From positions 1 to 39,751 of the forward strand of contig JAADHV010000133.1 of assembly GCA_013151635.1 (NCBI GenBank): a stretch of 39,751 bases of DNA, written 5' to 3'. Position numbers and translations under genes: made by a program. Below are positions 1 through 8,633 of this stretch, piece after piece. How positions within the stretch are numbered: position 1 is the first letter of the stretch; every line of letters starts with the position of its first letter. This DNA is from Deltaproteobacteria bacterium (GTDB taxonomy: Bacteria > Desulfobacterota > Desulfobacteria > Desulfobacterales > Desulfobacteraceae). The notes below the pieces were generated by a model. That model made no database searches and was not told the DNA's origin. It was given only the letters and a program-made list of their open reading frames with translations.

Positions 1-635
1 TCATGGGTCCATAGATTTTCTTGCGAAACAAGGGTTAAAATCCTCTGAAATTCAATCTGTCTTATTTTTGTCCTTAGTTCGAACAGGGAAAGGTCATCAA
101 TGGTTTTCAATGAATCATCAATTTTATTTAAAGCTTTTTTAAAGGTTTCAGACTTAATGAATTTATTTATTTTTTTATTTGCTGCTCTTTTTTCTGCTGA
201 ATACGGGTTTTCTATATGCGTACGGCTTAAAAAAATTTTATATAACCTTTTTTCAAGACGTGAAGGTATTAAAAGACCTGTTCTTATTTCATCATCGTAT
301 TTTATCTTGATCAGTTCTTTTAAAAACTGATTATCATAATCCGAATCAATGAATTTTTCTATCAGGGACATGATCCTGTCAAACACTTTTTGGTAATGTT
401 TTTTCAGGTAAGGAGGGTATTTTCTAGACATGATGGCATTAAACATTTTATCGGAACATGGATAATACCTTTCCTTGTTTTCAGGATAGACCATAAATTC
501 AATCTGTTCCCTTGCCCCGACCTTTGTGGGATAAGCAAACGGGTCTATGTGATTTTTAAGAAAAAAAGCTGTAAACCAGGCATTAAAATCAGGACTTTTT
601 TCAGCAAGAACAGGGCTGTTAGCTTTGTGTTTCAT
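1..635 (-). CDS. Unrecognised protein, 3' end cut by the window edge
   Basis: Reading the minus strand from an ATG at 633-635 gives about 211 uninterrupted codons that run off the left edge, so the C-terminus is missing. The start has a good ribosome site (GGAGACC just upstream). The protein begins MKHKANSPVLAEKSPDF and is rich in Lys, Ile and Phe. It is mostly predicted helical, with no signal peptide, membrane segment or motif that I recognise. Plus-strand ORFs over the same DNA are shadows: they lack ribosome sites and conserved motifs. The gene diverges from the J-domain gene across about 115 bases. Function unknown; I would not assign a family. Confidence 0.75.
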   Translation of the reverse strand, partial: MKHKANSPVLAEKSPDFNAWFTAFFLKNHIDPFAYPTKVGAREQIEFMVYPENKERYYPCSDKMFNAIMSRKYPPYLKKHYQKVFDRIMSLIEKFIDSDYDNQFLKELIKIKYDDEIRTGLLIPSRLEKRLYKIFLSRTHIENPYSAEKRAANKKINKFIKSETFKKALNKIDDSLKTIDDLSLFELRTKIRQIEFQRILTLVSQENLWTH

Positions 636-750
636 ATGGTCTCCTTTTTTTAAAAAATTATTTTATAATATCATTCCAATAATTATTTTGCAATTGGCTG
701 GCGCACAAATGAAGCTTGACAGCCTGATTCAGGAAGCATATTAGGTAAAT

Positions 751-1395
751 ATGGACAAGAAAACAGCTTTTAGAATTTTAAATTTGGATGCCGCTGTTGC
801 CACTTTTGAGGACGCAAAAAAAGCATACAGGAATTTAGCTAAAAAATACCACCCTGATCTTGTTGCGAAAAATAATCGGGCAGAAAAGAATGCAGAGTCA
901 AGAATGAAAGATATAAATATTGCATTCCGCTATCTTTCCCCGCTTTTAAGATCTGATAAAGCAATAAAAAAAACAAAAGAAAAAAAATATGGCAGGAAAA
1001 TTAAAAAAGGTGCACCCGGAAAAGGTGGCAAGGACGTGATTTTTTCTTTTTTATCAAAAATGTTTGGATTATTGCCGGGTTTGTTCAATAAAAAAAGCAT
1101 CAGGAAAGAAAAGCCGCCAAGAAAATCAAAAGACAATCAAAAAGGTAAAACAACTTCTTTTGATGATGTTTTCAGGGGGCTCTATAAGGATCGCTCTAAT
1201 TCAGATAAAACAACTTTCAAACAAAAAAATAAAAGGAATTTTCAAAATTCAGATCCATATTATGGATATCAAAAATATATGGCACTTAAAAATAGGATGA
1301 TAAAAAGACAAAGCAGCAGTCATCAAGATATCGGTATGAAAAGGGTGGAGAAAATCAAGCCGGTCAATCGTGTTGGTCCTGTCGGGAAAAATTAA
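751..1395 (+). CDS. J-domain (DnaJ-class) protein with basic C-terminal tail
   Basis: The first ~65 residues form a J domain: helix II KKAYRNLAKKYHPDL carries the HPD tripeptide needed to stimulate Hsp70/DnaK ATPase, and helix III (ESRMKDINIAFRYL) follows. The remaining ~150 residues are Lys/Arg-rich and low in complexity, and lack the G/F region, zinc fingers and substrate-binding domains of DnaJ or CbpA. It is therefore a class C (type III) co-chaperone whose tail presumably determines its client or location; that part is inference. There is a short hydrophobic patch around residues 95-110 (VIFSFLSKMFGLLPGLF) that could be a membrane-associating helix. It converges with the phosphodiesterase gene 25 bases downstream. 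J-domain call firm; role unknown. Confidence 0.85.
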   Translation: MDKKTAFRILNLDAAVATFEDAKKAYRNLAKKYHPDLVAKNNRAEKNAESRMKDINIAFRYLSPLLRSDKAIKKTKEKKYGRKIKKGAPGKGGKDVIFSFLSKMFGLLPGLFNKKSIRKEKPPRKSKDNQKGKTTSFDDVFRGLYKDRSNSDKTTFKQKNKRNFQNSDPYYGYQKYMALKNRMIKRQSSSHQDIGMKRVEKIKPVNRVGPVGKN

Positions 1396-1420
1396 ATCCG
1401 GGTGTTTTCTAAAAACCGTT

Positions 1421-1933
1421 TTAAAATTCTATCGTAATTAACTTTTCCCCTGTTTTAAGACAAATAAGATTTGCTGAGGTCTTGTCAATCTCACCATAGG
1501 TGGAAACACCATTTCGTGGCCAGGTGATGGAGCCGGGATTCATGAATATCCGCCCATCTTTTTTTTCAAGGAAACAAAGGTGGGTATGACCCTGTATAAT
1601 AATGTCGGTCTCTTCTGAAAAGGTGCAAAGGCGATGCCCGTGATAAAGAAGAATCTTTTTGTTGAACGCTGTAAATTCCATTTTTATCTCAAATCCAGGG
1701 AAAAAAGAAGGCGTGTCACAGTTCCCGTAGACATAATAAAAATGATGTTTAAAAGCGTTCAAATCATTTTTAATTGATTGTGGTTGAAAATCCGTGTTTG
1801 AGTATCTGCCGTATTTTGTATCAAAAAGATCTCCTGCAATTGCAAGCCCGTCATTCCGGTTTAAAAGAGTTTTCACGGTTAACCATGAACTGTAACTGCC
1901 ATGAATGTCCGCTGTCACAATAAGTTTTGCCAT
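1421..1933 (-). CDS. YfcE/MJ0936-family metallophosphodiesterase
   Basis: A 170-residue calcineurin-like phosphoesterase of the small YfcE type. The metal ligands are all visible: D9 and H11 in TADIHGS, D35 in GDLFD, N71 in GNCD, H98 in YHGH, and the GHTH motif at 115-118, followed by the NPGS sequence typical of the family. E. coli YfcE is a manganese-dependent phosphodiesterase with broad in vitro activity and no settled physiological substrate. No signal peptide, so cytosolic. Start ATG at 1933; the ribosome site is weak (AGAG). It stands alone on the minus strand, diverging from the diguanylate cyclase. Confidence 0.85.
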   Translation of the reverse strand: MAKLIVTADIHGSYSSWLTVKTLLNRNDGLAIAGDLFDTKYGRYSNTDFQPQSIKNDLNAFKHHFYYVYGNCDTPSFFPGFEIKMEFTAFNKKILLYHGHRLCTFSEETDIIIQGHTHLCFLEKKDGRIFMNPGSITWPRNGVSTYGEIDKTSANLICLKTGEKLITIEF

Positions 1934-2014
1934 ACAATTTATTTTTCTCTTGTTAAAAAAAATAAAATTTCATAGTATCGAATTCAAATCAACTAAATTT
2001 TATAAAAAGATGAT

Positions 2015-3301
2015 ATGGATTTTAAATTAATAGACAGAATACTGGCTCTTGGCAACTTAATCGGACAGGCAAGGCTGGCATATATAGAAGCTGATAATAA
2101 CTTGCAGGTGTCTTCCTGGAATAAAGGTGCCATGGATTTATTCGGATATACTGAAGACGATACAATGGGGCGGTTATTGTATGAACTTATCCCTGTAAAA
2201 AAACGTGAACTTATAAATTGCAAACACACCCGGCTTACAACCTGCTCTCTCCTTAACCACAACGGGCAGGAAATACAATGTGATATTTTTTATGCACCCA
2301 TTATGAATACAAAGGGTGAAAAATTCGGTGTTGCTGTTCTTGCCAAAGACATTTCAGGAAGAGTAAAAGATAAAGCAAGTTTGAAGCAGCAGGAACAAAA
2401 TTTAAATGATATTTTCAGTTTTGCTCCCATAGGGTTTTATCACGTGAATATGGAAGGGAAAATTGTATCGTCAAACCCGGAATATGCCTGGATGCTGGGC
2501 TACGAGTCTGCCGAGGTCGTGGCAGAGCAGGTAACGGATTTTGCCACCCAGATATTTTTTGATAAGGAAAAAGCAGATGAGTTCATGTTCAGCATTTTTG
2601 AGGCCGAGGAAGTAATTCGATTCCGCTGCAGGCTAAAGAGAAAGGACAACTCTTTTGTCTGGGCTTTGTGCTATGCAAAGGCAACCCGTGACGAATCCGG
2701 ACGGATGGATGGATTTAACGGTTTTTCCATGGACATCAGTGACACTGTACGTGTGGAGCAGGAACTTAAAAAGGCAAATGAAAAGCTTAAAATGCTTTCT
2801 GTAATGGATGGATTAACAAGGATTCCCAATCGCCGAAGATTTGATGAATACCTTGGGTCGGAATGGAAAAGACATTACAGGGATAAAGACCAATTATCGG
2901 TTATCCTTTCTGACATTGATTTTTTTAAGCTTTATAATGATAATTACGGACACCAGGCAGGTGATGACTGCCTTAAGAAAGTTGCCAGGGCAATTCATGA
3001 CTGTGCCCACAGACCGGCGGACCTTGCCGCAAGATATGGTGGAGAAGAGTTTGTCATGGTCTTGCCGGGGACTGGTGCAGATGGTGCCATGATTGTAGCT
3101 GAAGAGGTCAGGAAGAATGTAAAGAATCTGAAAATTCAACATGAAAAATCCAAAGTCCACGAACATGTCACCCTGAGCCTGGGTGTCGCCACAATGGTCC
3201 CAGGAAATGATAATTCCGCTCAGGATCTGGTTGCAAAGGCAGACCAGGCCTTATATGAAGCAAAAGATAATGGCCGCGACCGATGCGTGACTAAAAAGTG
3301 A
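2015..3301 (+). CDS. PAS-PAS-GGDEF diguanylate cyclase
   Basis: 428 residues: PAS domain 1 (about 15-115), PAS domain 2 (about 125-250), a short coiled linker (about 250-265), then a GGDEF domain (about 268-425). The active-site motif is GGEEF at 342-346, so two GTP can be condensed to cyclic di-GMP. An inhibitory I-site RPAD lies at 333-336, exactly five residues before the motif, so product feedback is expected. There is no membrane segment; input is probably a cytosolic small molecule, redox or oxygen signal sensed by the PAS domains (inference). The start ATG has only a weak ribosome site. Its last 51 bases overlap the end of the convergent protease gene. Confidence 0.93.
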   Translation: MDFKLIDRILALGNLIGQARLAYIEADNNLQVSSWNKGAMDLFGYTEDDTMGRLLYELIPVKKRELINCKHTRLTTCSLLNHNGQEIQCDIFYAPIMNTKGEKFGVAVLAKDISGRVKDKASLKQQEQNLNDIFSFAPIGFYHVNMEGKIVSSNPEYAWMLGYESAEVVAEQVTDFATQIFFDKEKADEFMFSIFEAEEVIRFRCRLKRKDNSFVWALCYAKATRDESGRMDGFNGFSMDISDTVRVEQELKKANEKLKMLSVMDGLTRIPNRRRFDEYLGSEWKRHYRDKDQLSVILSDIDFFKLYNDNYGHQAGDDCLKKVARAIHDCAHRPADLAARYGGEEFVMVLPGTGADGAMIVAEEVRKNVKNLKIQHEKSKVHEHVTLSLGVATMVPGNDNSAQDLVAKADQALYEAKDNGRDRCVTKK

Positions 3302-4537
3302 TTTTAATGCATTAATTCTCTCCAGCACCGGCGGGTGGGAATAGTTTAAGAACACATAAAAAGGATGAGGTGTTAAATTTGAAAGATTATGTGCTGCAAG
3401 CTTTTTTAATGCACTGATCAACGGCCTGCTGTCTTTAACCGTTTTTGCAGCAAATCTGTCAGCGTCATATTCATCTTTCCTGGATGATATTTGAAAGATA
3501 ATTGACAAAAAAAGATCAATGGGTGAATATAACATTCCAAAAAATATCAAACCTGCATAAATGGAAACTTCTTTCATGAAAAAGGCATGAAACAATCCTT
3601 CATTAGAGATAAATATGGAAATAAGAAAAAAAATAAATCCCATCTGAAATATCCCTGACACCATCCGTTTGATGATATGTTTTTTTTTAAAATGCCCCAT
3701 TTCATGGGCAAGAATCAAAACCAGTTCTTCAATTGTCTGCTCTTTAATCAGGGTATCGAATAAAACAATGCGTCTGTTTTTTCCAAACCCTGTAAAAAAA
3801 GCATTGGATTTGCTGCTTCTTTTAGAACCATCCATGACAAAAATATTGGAAAGTTTAAAATCAATTGATTTTGCATAGTTTAATATGGCTTCCTTTAAAG
3901 GGCCCTCATCCAGGGGAGTGAATTTATTGAAAAGCGGCATGATCCATGTTGGAACGATATATTGAACAACAATAAGGAAAATGGTGCTTACTCCCCAGCA
4001 CATGATCCAGGCAAACCTGCCGCCAAATTCCAGAAAGCCAAGAATGATTGATAGTAAAAGTCCTCCCAATACGGCAGAAAGAGCAATGGACTTAATAAGG
4101 TCGGTAAAAAAAAGCATAGGCGTTGTCTTATTGAAACCAAATTTTTCTTCAATTACAAAAGTGGAATAAACACTGAAAGGAAGGGATATAAAAAGTTTTG
4201 AAACTAATAGGATACCAATAAAAAAAAGTCCTGAAACAATTGAATTGAAGTTAAACGATCTGATATATGAATCTATTAATTGAAAGCCTCCTGAAAACCA
4301 AAAAACCAGAATGACAGCAAGATCAAAACTTGATGTGATAAACCCGAATTTTGTGTTTGCCTTGAGATAGCTCTGGGATTCAGCATATTTTTGGGGGTTA
4401 TAATGGTCCTTAAACTCTTTTGGAAGAGGCTGGTTGAGATTCCCAAGGTTCAGGAAACCTGCAATGTTATCAATAAAGTAACTGCCGATAAGGGTTGTAA
4501 GAATGACAAGGGTAATAAATTGCTGTGAAAAGTGCAT
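3251..4537 (-). CDS. M48 family (Ste24/CAAX-protease type) membrane zinc protease
   Basis: About 428 residues with several hydrophobic segments in the N-terminal half and a C-terminal metalloprotease domain. The zinc motif HEMGH is at about 278-282 (LAHEMGHFKKKH) and the third ligand lies in RKDEYDADRFA. The N-terminal region (NLNQPLPKEFKDHYNP, KYAESQSYLKA) is typical of Ste24-like M48A proteins, which act at the inner membrane in protein quality control; bacteria generally lack CAAX substrates, so the substrate is unknown. An ATG at 4537 is preferred over the GTG two codons earlier only by convention, as neither has a good ribosome site. ihfA ends 16-20 bases upstream, suggesting co-transcription. 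The C-terminal ~17 residues lie beyond the usual SHPPVLERI end and overlap the cyclase gene. Confidence 0.9.
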   Translation of the reverse strand: MHFSQQFITLVILTTLIGSYFIDNIAGFLNLGNLNQPLPKEFKDHYNPQKYAESQSYLKANTKFGFITSSFDLAVILVFWFSGGFQLIDSYIRSFNFNSIVSGLFFIGILLVSKLFISLPFSVYSTFVIEEKFGFNKTTPMLFFTDLIKSIALSAVLGGLLLSIILGFLEFGGRFAWIMCWGVSTIFLIVVQYIVPTWIMPLFNKFTPLDEGPLKEAILNYAKSIDFKLSNIFVMDGSKRSSKSNAFFTGFGKNRRIVLFDTLIKEQTIEELVLILAHEMGHFKKKHIIKRMVSGIFQMGFIFFLISIFISNEGLFHAFFMKEVSIYAGLIFFGMLYSPIDLFLSIIFQISSRKDEYDADRFAAKTVKDSRPLISALKKLAAHNLSNLTPHPFYVFLNYSHPPVLERINALKSLFSHASVAAIIFCFI

Positions 4538-4556
4538 CACGAATAGGAAAGACGCT

Positions 4557-4838
4557 TTAAGAATTAATCATGTCTCTTAATTTTCCAGAACATTTAAAGG
4601 TGACGACCCTTCTGGCAGGCAGGGTCATTTCTTCATCTGTTGCAGGATTTCTTCCTTTTCTGGCCTTTTTTTCGTTGACACAAAATTTTCCAAAACCGCT
4701 AATCATGATATCTTCACCACTTTCAATTGTTTCCTTAATGATTTCAAGGAATTCTTCCAGGATTTCATAGGTTGTTGTTCTGGATAAATTAAGCTTGTCT
4801 TGTATTCTTTCAGCAATAATTGTTTTGGTTAATGCCAT
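4557..4838 (-). CDS. ihfA: Integration host factor, alpha-type subunit
   Basis: 93 residues beginning MALTKTIIAERIQDKL, very close to E. coli IHF-alpha in length and layout. The DNA-bending beta-arm is present (GRNPATDEEM, with the intercalating proline) and the C-terminal ARRVVTF sequence is characteristic. IHF bends DNA sharply and assists transcription, replication and recombination, normally as an alpha/beta heterodimer. The start at 4838 was chosen over an upstream in-frame ATG at 4931 because AGGAG lies nine bases before it and it gives the family's N-terminus. The M48 protease follows directly. I call alpha rather than beta or HU from the N-terminus and RRVVTF; the distinction is likely but not certain. 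Confidence 0.9.
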   Translation of the reverse strand: MALTKTIIAERIQDKLNLSRTTTYEILEEFLEIIKETIESGEDIMISGFGKFCVNEKKARKGRNPATDEEMTLPARRVVTFKCSGKLRDMINS

Positions 4839-4901
4839 AAATTCTACTCCTGCAACAAAATGTGGCGTTTTATTTAAATTGTGTATTAAAAATTGCTTGC
4901 T

Positions 4902-4931
4902 AAAATACTTTATTCCCTGTGGCTTTGTCAA
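4902..4931 (-). promoter_or_regulatory. Probable sigma-70 promoter of ihfA
   Basis: On the minus strand a perfect -35 TTGACA (4926-4931) is followed after 18 bases by TATTTT (4902-4907). It lies about 65-95 bases upstream of the ihfA start chosen here. This also argues against the longer reading frame, whose start would fall on the -35 element. Confidence 0.55.
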
Positions 4932-5034
4932 GTAACTAAGGTTAAGGATATAAATTTAATTTAATCCATGTTCATAAGATAAAAAATATTTTCAGGATAT
5001 CATGGGTCGCTTTTAGAAAAACATCCGGGTTTTA

Positions 5035-7113
5035 TTATTTTGCCAGCAGTTGATGAAGTGTTTGTGACAAGGTGTTTATTTCAATGGGCTTGGGCAGGAT
5101 GGCATCTATGCCGGAGGGGTTTGGTTTTTCTGTCTGGATAATGTTTGTAAACCCGGTGGCAAGGACTATGGGGATTTTTTTGTTTATTTTTTTAATTTCT
5201 ACGGCAAGCTGTGTGCCATGGATATCCGGCATTGTCATGTCTGTTATGATGATATCGAATTTTTCCGGACTTTTTTTTATCATTTTTAATGCAGACAGTG
5301 CAGATTCCTTTGCCACAACCTTGTAACCCAGTTTTTCAAGCATCATTTTACCAAGATTTACAAGCATGGGTTCATCATCGATAAACAGGACGCAGGCTTT
5401 GCCCTTTATAAGTATGTTTCTGCTTGTTTTTTCTTTTTTCTTTTTCTTTAAATATTTCGGGAAATACAATGCAAAAACAGTTCCTTCTCCCGGTCGTGTC
5501 CGGGTGGTAACAGCTCCGCTGAAGCGGGTTACAATACCATGAACAACAGACAGCCCGAGACCTGTCCCATCTCCCCTGTCTTTTGTTGTAAAATATGGAT
5601 TAAATATTTTATCTAAGGTATCGGTTTCAATTCCTTCTCCTGTGTCCTCAACTGAAATGCAGATATACTCGCCAAACGGCAGGTCGGTTTTGAGGTTTTC
5701 AATGGGATTGTCAGAAGAAAAAATAATTTGTCTGACAATAATCGTTACATGCCCGATACCACTCTTAATAGCTTGTCTGGCATTCGTACAGAGGTTCATG
5801 ACAGCCTGGTGGATCTGGGAAGGGTCGGCCTTTATGCAGCCTGTGTTTTTATCAATATTGGAGTGCAGTTTTATAGAGGAAGGGAAAGACGCTCTCAATA
5901 GTTTTAAAGTCTCTTCAACAATTTCTATCGGGTTTGCGATGTTTTGCGGTATAAGGTTCTCGCTTTGGCGGCTGAAATCAAGGATCTGAAAAATTAAATT
6001 TTTTGCCCGGTTGCACCCGGTCACGATTTGTCTGGTATAGGATAAACAATTTTGATTGTCCGAAAGTTCAAATTGCAGCAATTGTGCATATCCGAGAATA
6101 CCTCCTAATATATTATTGAAATCATGGGCAATCCCACCGGCAAGTGTTCCCATTGCCTCTAAACGTTGTGCATGGCGTAATTGACCGATCAGTTTTTCTT
6201 TTTCAAGCTCTGAATTTTTCAGGTCGGTGATATTGATATCAGCACCGCGATAGCCTTTAAGTTCATTTTTTTCATTAAAAAAAGGCTTTCCGCTTGTCAG
6301 GTAATATTGAATATCACCATTTTTAGTTGTCCTGGATATTTCTATATTTGAAAATTTTTTTTCCTGCATGATTTTTTTTTGTATTTCCGGCCAGGAATTT
6401 TTTTTTGATTCCAAAGTCATATCACTCGAAAATCGCCTTTTTTTTTGCTCGGATTTTGAAAATCCTGTGATATTTTCTGCTTTTTCTGAAATATAAACAT
6501 ATTTCATGTCTACATTGATTTCCCAGAGGATATCACCTATATTTTCGATAATATCCTTTAAGAGGATTTCTTTTTCTTTTAAAGACTGCTCAATCAGCTT
6601 CCTTACATTTAATTCTTTTTTAAGTTCAAGTTTATCGACAAAAGTCCTGATGGAACCTGTTATAAGGGTCTTAAGCCTTTGGGCGGTTACATCTGTCTTA
6701 ACGATATAGTCATTTACATCATATGCTTCAATCATATCCTGTTCGGAAAAGTTTTCAGGCTTGCCTGTTCTTATTACGATCTGGGAAATTTTATTTTTTA
6801 AGTGTTTGCGAATCCAGTGGATCAGTTCAAGCCCTGCTGTTTCAGTTTCAAGGATGATGTCCAAAAGGATAAGCACCACATCTTCATGGGTTTCAAGAAT
6901 TATCCTGGCTTCTTTTGCAGAATAAGCATGGAGTAAAGACAGGGGTTTTTGTTTGAAATGAAAATCTTTGAGAACCAGTTCGGTAATATCATGGGCACAG
7001 GGTTCATCGTCAATAATGAGAATCTTCCATACACCGGGTGCGGTTACAGGCATAGGAGATTGAAATTTCTTTTCGCTTTTAACAAAAGCTTCATTATACT
7101 TTAAGTTACCCAT
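5035..7113 (-). CDS. Hybrid histidine kinase: receiver-PAS-HisKA-HATPase-receiver
   Basis: 692 residues. Order: N-terminal receiver (about 30-160; acidic pair D35/D36, phosphoacceptor D85), PAS (about 185-300), HisKA with phosphorylated H330 in GGIAHDFNNILGG, HATPase with N box (N443 region), G1 DTGEG (489-493) and G2 GDGTGLGL (513-520), then a C-terminal receiver with phosphoacceptor D624. The HDFNN H-box is the class common in deltaproteobacterial NtrB-like and hybrid kinases. There are no membrane segments, so signals come from inside the cell or from a partner phosphorylating the first receiver. That receiver closely resembles the one in the HD-GYP protein at 8634, with a shared RTGxP and YDxNDY signature. 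No output domain; the partner regulator is not in the window. Confidence 0.93.
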   Translation of the reverse strand: MGNLKYNEAFVKSEKKFQSPMPVTAPGVWKILIIDDEPCAHDITELVLKDFHFKQKPLSLLHAYSAKEARIILETHEDVVLILLDIILETETAGLELIHWIRKHLKNKISQIVIRTGKPENFSEQDMIEAYDVNDYIVKTDVTAQRLKTLITGSIRTFVDKLELKKELNVRKLIEQSLKEKEILLKDIIENIGDILWEINVDMKYVYISEKAENITGFSKSEQKKRRFSSDMTLESKKNSWPEIQKKIMQEKKFSNIEISRTTKNGDIQYYLTSGKPFFNEKNELKGYRGADINITDLKNSELEKEKLIGQLRHAQRLEAMGTLAGGIAHDFNNILGGILGYAQLLQFELSDNQNCLSYTRQIVTGCNRAKNLIFQILDFSRQSENLIPQNIANPIEIVEETLKLLRASFPSSIKLHSNIDKNTGCIKADPSQIHQAVMNLCTNARQAIKSGIGHVTIIVRQIIFSSDNPIENLKTDLPFGEYICISVEDTGEGIETDTLDKIFNPYFTTKDRGDGTGLGLSVVHGIVTRFSGAVTTRTRPGEGTVFALYFPKYLKKKKKEKTSRNILIKGKACVLFIDDEPMLVNLGKMMLEKLGYKVVAKESALSALKMIKKSPEKFDIIITDMTMPDIHGTQLAVEIKKINKKIPIVLATGFTNIIQTEKPNPSGIDAILPKPIEINTLSQTLHQLLAK

Positions 7114-7261
7114 TGAAAGATACGCTTTCTTTTGGATTGTTAAATTTTTGATTGTCTGCTATTTTATGTGGTATGTAATAATTATAAGAATTTAAATGAA
7201 TTTATAATAAAAGTCAAATGATTTTAATTGCTTAGTTTTTAATGATGGAGTGGAAAGATTC

Positions 7262-8620
7262 ATGATAAATGCACTGACTGCCCTGGATGGAAGATATGCC
7301 GGATTAACGGCTGAAATCGCAGATATTTTTTCTGAATATGGTTTGATTAAACATCGTGTTTTTGTTGAAATTGAGTGGCTTAAATTTATATTGTCCGATC
7401 TCAAACTTGCACAATTTGATGATTTAAACACTGAAAAGCTGGATGATATTGCCAAAAACTTTGACCTTGACGATGCACAAAGAATCAAGGAAATTGAAAA
7501 ACAGACAAATCATGATGTAAAAGCGGTTGAATATTTTATAAAAGACAAGCTTGAGCTTTCAGGGCTTATGGATATAAAAGAGTGGGTTCATTTCGCATGT
7601 ACATCAGATGATATTAATAATACTTCCTATGCTTTGATGCAAAAAAAAGGCAAAAAGATTGCAGCAGGCCTGTTAAGACAGCTTGTTGCCGACTTGGAAC
7701 AAAAAGCCTTGCAATATAAATCAATCGCCATGATGTCAAGAACCCATGGACAGCCCGCGACACCTACAACTGTTGGTAAAGAATATATAAATTTCGCATG
7801 GCGTATTTCACAGGAAGCAGATATTATCGATCAGGCCGGGGTCCAGGCAAAAATAAACGGGGCAACCGGAAATTATAATGCTCATTATTTTGTATACCCT
7901 GAGATTGACTGGATCAAGGCATCGCAACGATTTATTTCTACTCATCTAAATCTTTTGCCTATCCTTTTTACAACCCAGGTAAACCCGAATCATTCCCTTG
8001 CTTTTATTTTGCATGCCATGATCAGGGCTGCTGCGATAATTATCGATTTGGACCGGGACATGTGGGGATATATCAGTCTTGGGTATTTTAAGCAACGGGT
8101 TAAAAAAGGGGAGACCGGCTCATCTACTATGCCGCATAAGGTAAACCCCATTGATTTTGAAAACAGCGAAGGAAATATGGGTGTTGCCATTTCAATGATG
8201 GAACATCTGTGTGTTAAATTGCAGAAGTCAAGGTTTCAAAGAGACTTGAGTGACAGTACGGTTTTAAGAAGCCTTGGGTCGGCTTTCGGCTATTTCGCAA
8301 TTGGAGTGAAAAATGCATTGAAAGGATTATCAAAGATTGACCTGAATGCTGAAAAGATACAAAAAGATCTTGATGAAAACCAGGAGCTTCTTGCAGAACC
8401 TTTTCAGACAGCCATGAGGGTATTTGGCGAAGATAACCCTTACGAGAGGCTGAAAGAACTGACGCGCGGACATAAAATTGAAAAAAAAGACCTTGACAGG
8501 TTTGTAGACAGTCTTGAAAAAGTGCCCGCGGATTTTAAAAAAAGGATGAAACAATTAACGCCTGGGACTTATGTGGGACTTGCACAAAAACTGGTTGATA
8601 TCTATTTTAGTAAAAAATAG
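7262..8620 (+). CDS. purB: Adenylosuccinate lyase
   Basis: 452 residues from the ATG at 7262, nearly the length of E. coli PurB (456) and colinear with it. It cleaves SAICAR to AICAR plus fumarate and adenylosuccinate to AMP plus fumarate in purine synthesis. Visible signatures: NHDVKAVEYF, FACTSDDINN, SRTHGQPATPTT with the catalytic-site histidine, and the fumarase/lyase signature GSSTMPHKVNP with the mobile-loop serine. Homologues start ALTALDGRYAGL, so ATG 7262 is favoured over the GTG at 7250; the ribosome site is GGAAAG. The HD-GYP gene starts 13 bases after the stop, so the two are likely co-transcribed despite unrelated functions. Confidence 0.96.
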   Translation: MINALTALDGRYAGLTAEIADIFSEYGLIKHRVFVEIEWLKFILSDLKLAQFDDLNTEKLDDIAKNFDLDDAQRIKEIEKQTNHDVKAVEYFIKDKLELSGLMDIKEWVHFACTSDDINNTSYALMQKKGKKIAAGLLRQLVADLEQKALQYKSIAMMSRTHGQPATPTTVGKEYINFAWRISQEADIIDQAGVQAKINGATGNYNAHYFVYPEIDWIKASQRFISTHLNLLPILFTTQVNPNHSLAFILHAMIRAAAIIIDLDRDMWGYISLGYFKQRVKKGETGSSTMPHKVNPIDFENSEGNMGVAISMMEHLCVKLQKSRFQRDLSDSTVLRSLGSAFGYFAIGVKNALKGLSKIDLNAEKIQKDLDENQELLAEPFQTAMRVFGEDNPYERLKELTRGHKIEKKDLDRFVDSLEKVPADFKKRMKQLTPGTYVGLAQKLVDIYFSKK

Positions 8621-8633
8621 AGGATGAATCCGT

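Noticed and set aside
100-653. Two plus-strand ORFs (76 and 87 codons) at the left edge
   Set aside because: They lie opposite a continuous minus-strand frame of 211 codons with a good ribosome site, and their translations are hydrophobic or low-complexity with no motif.
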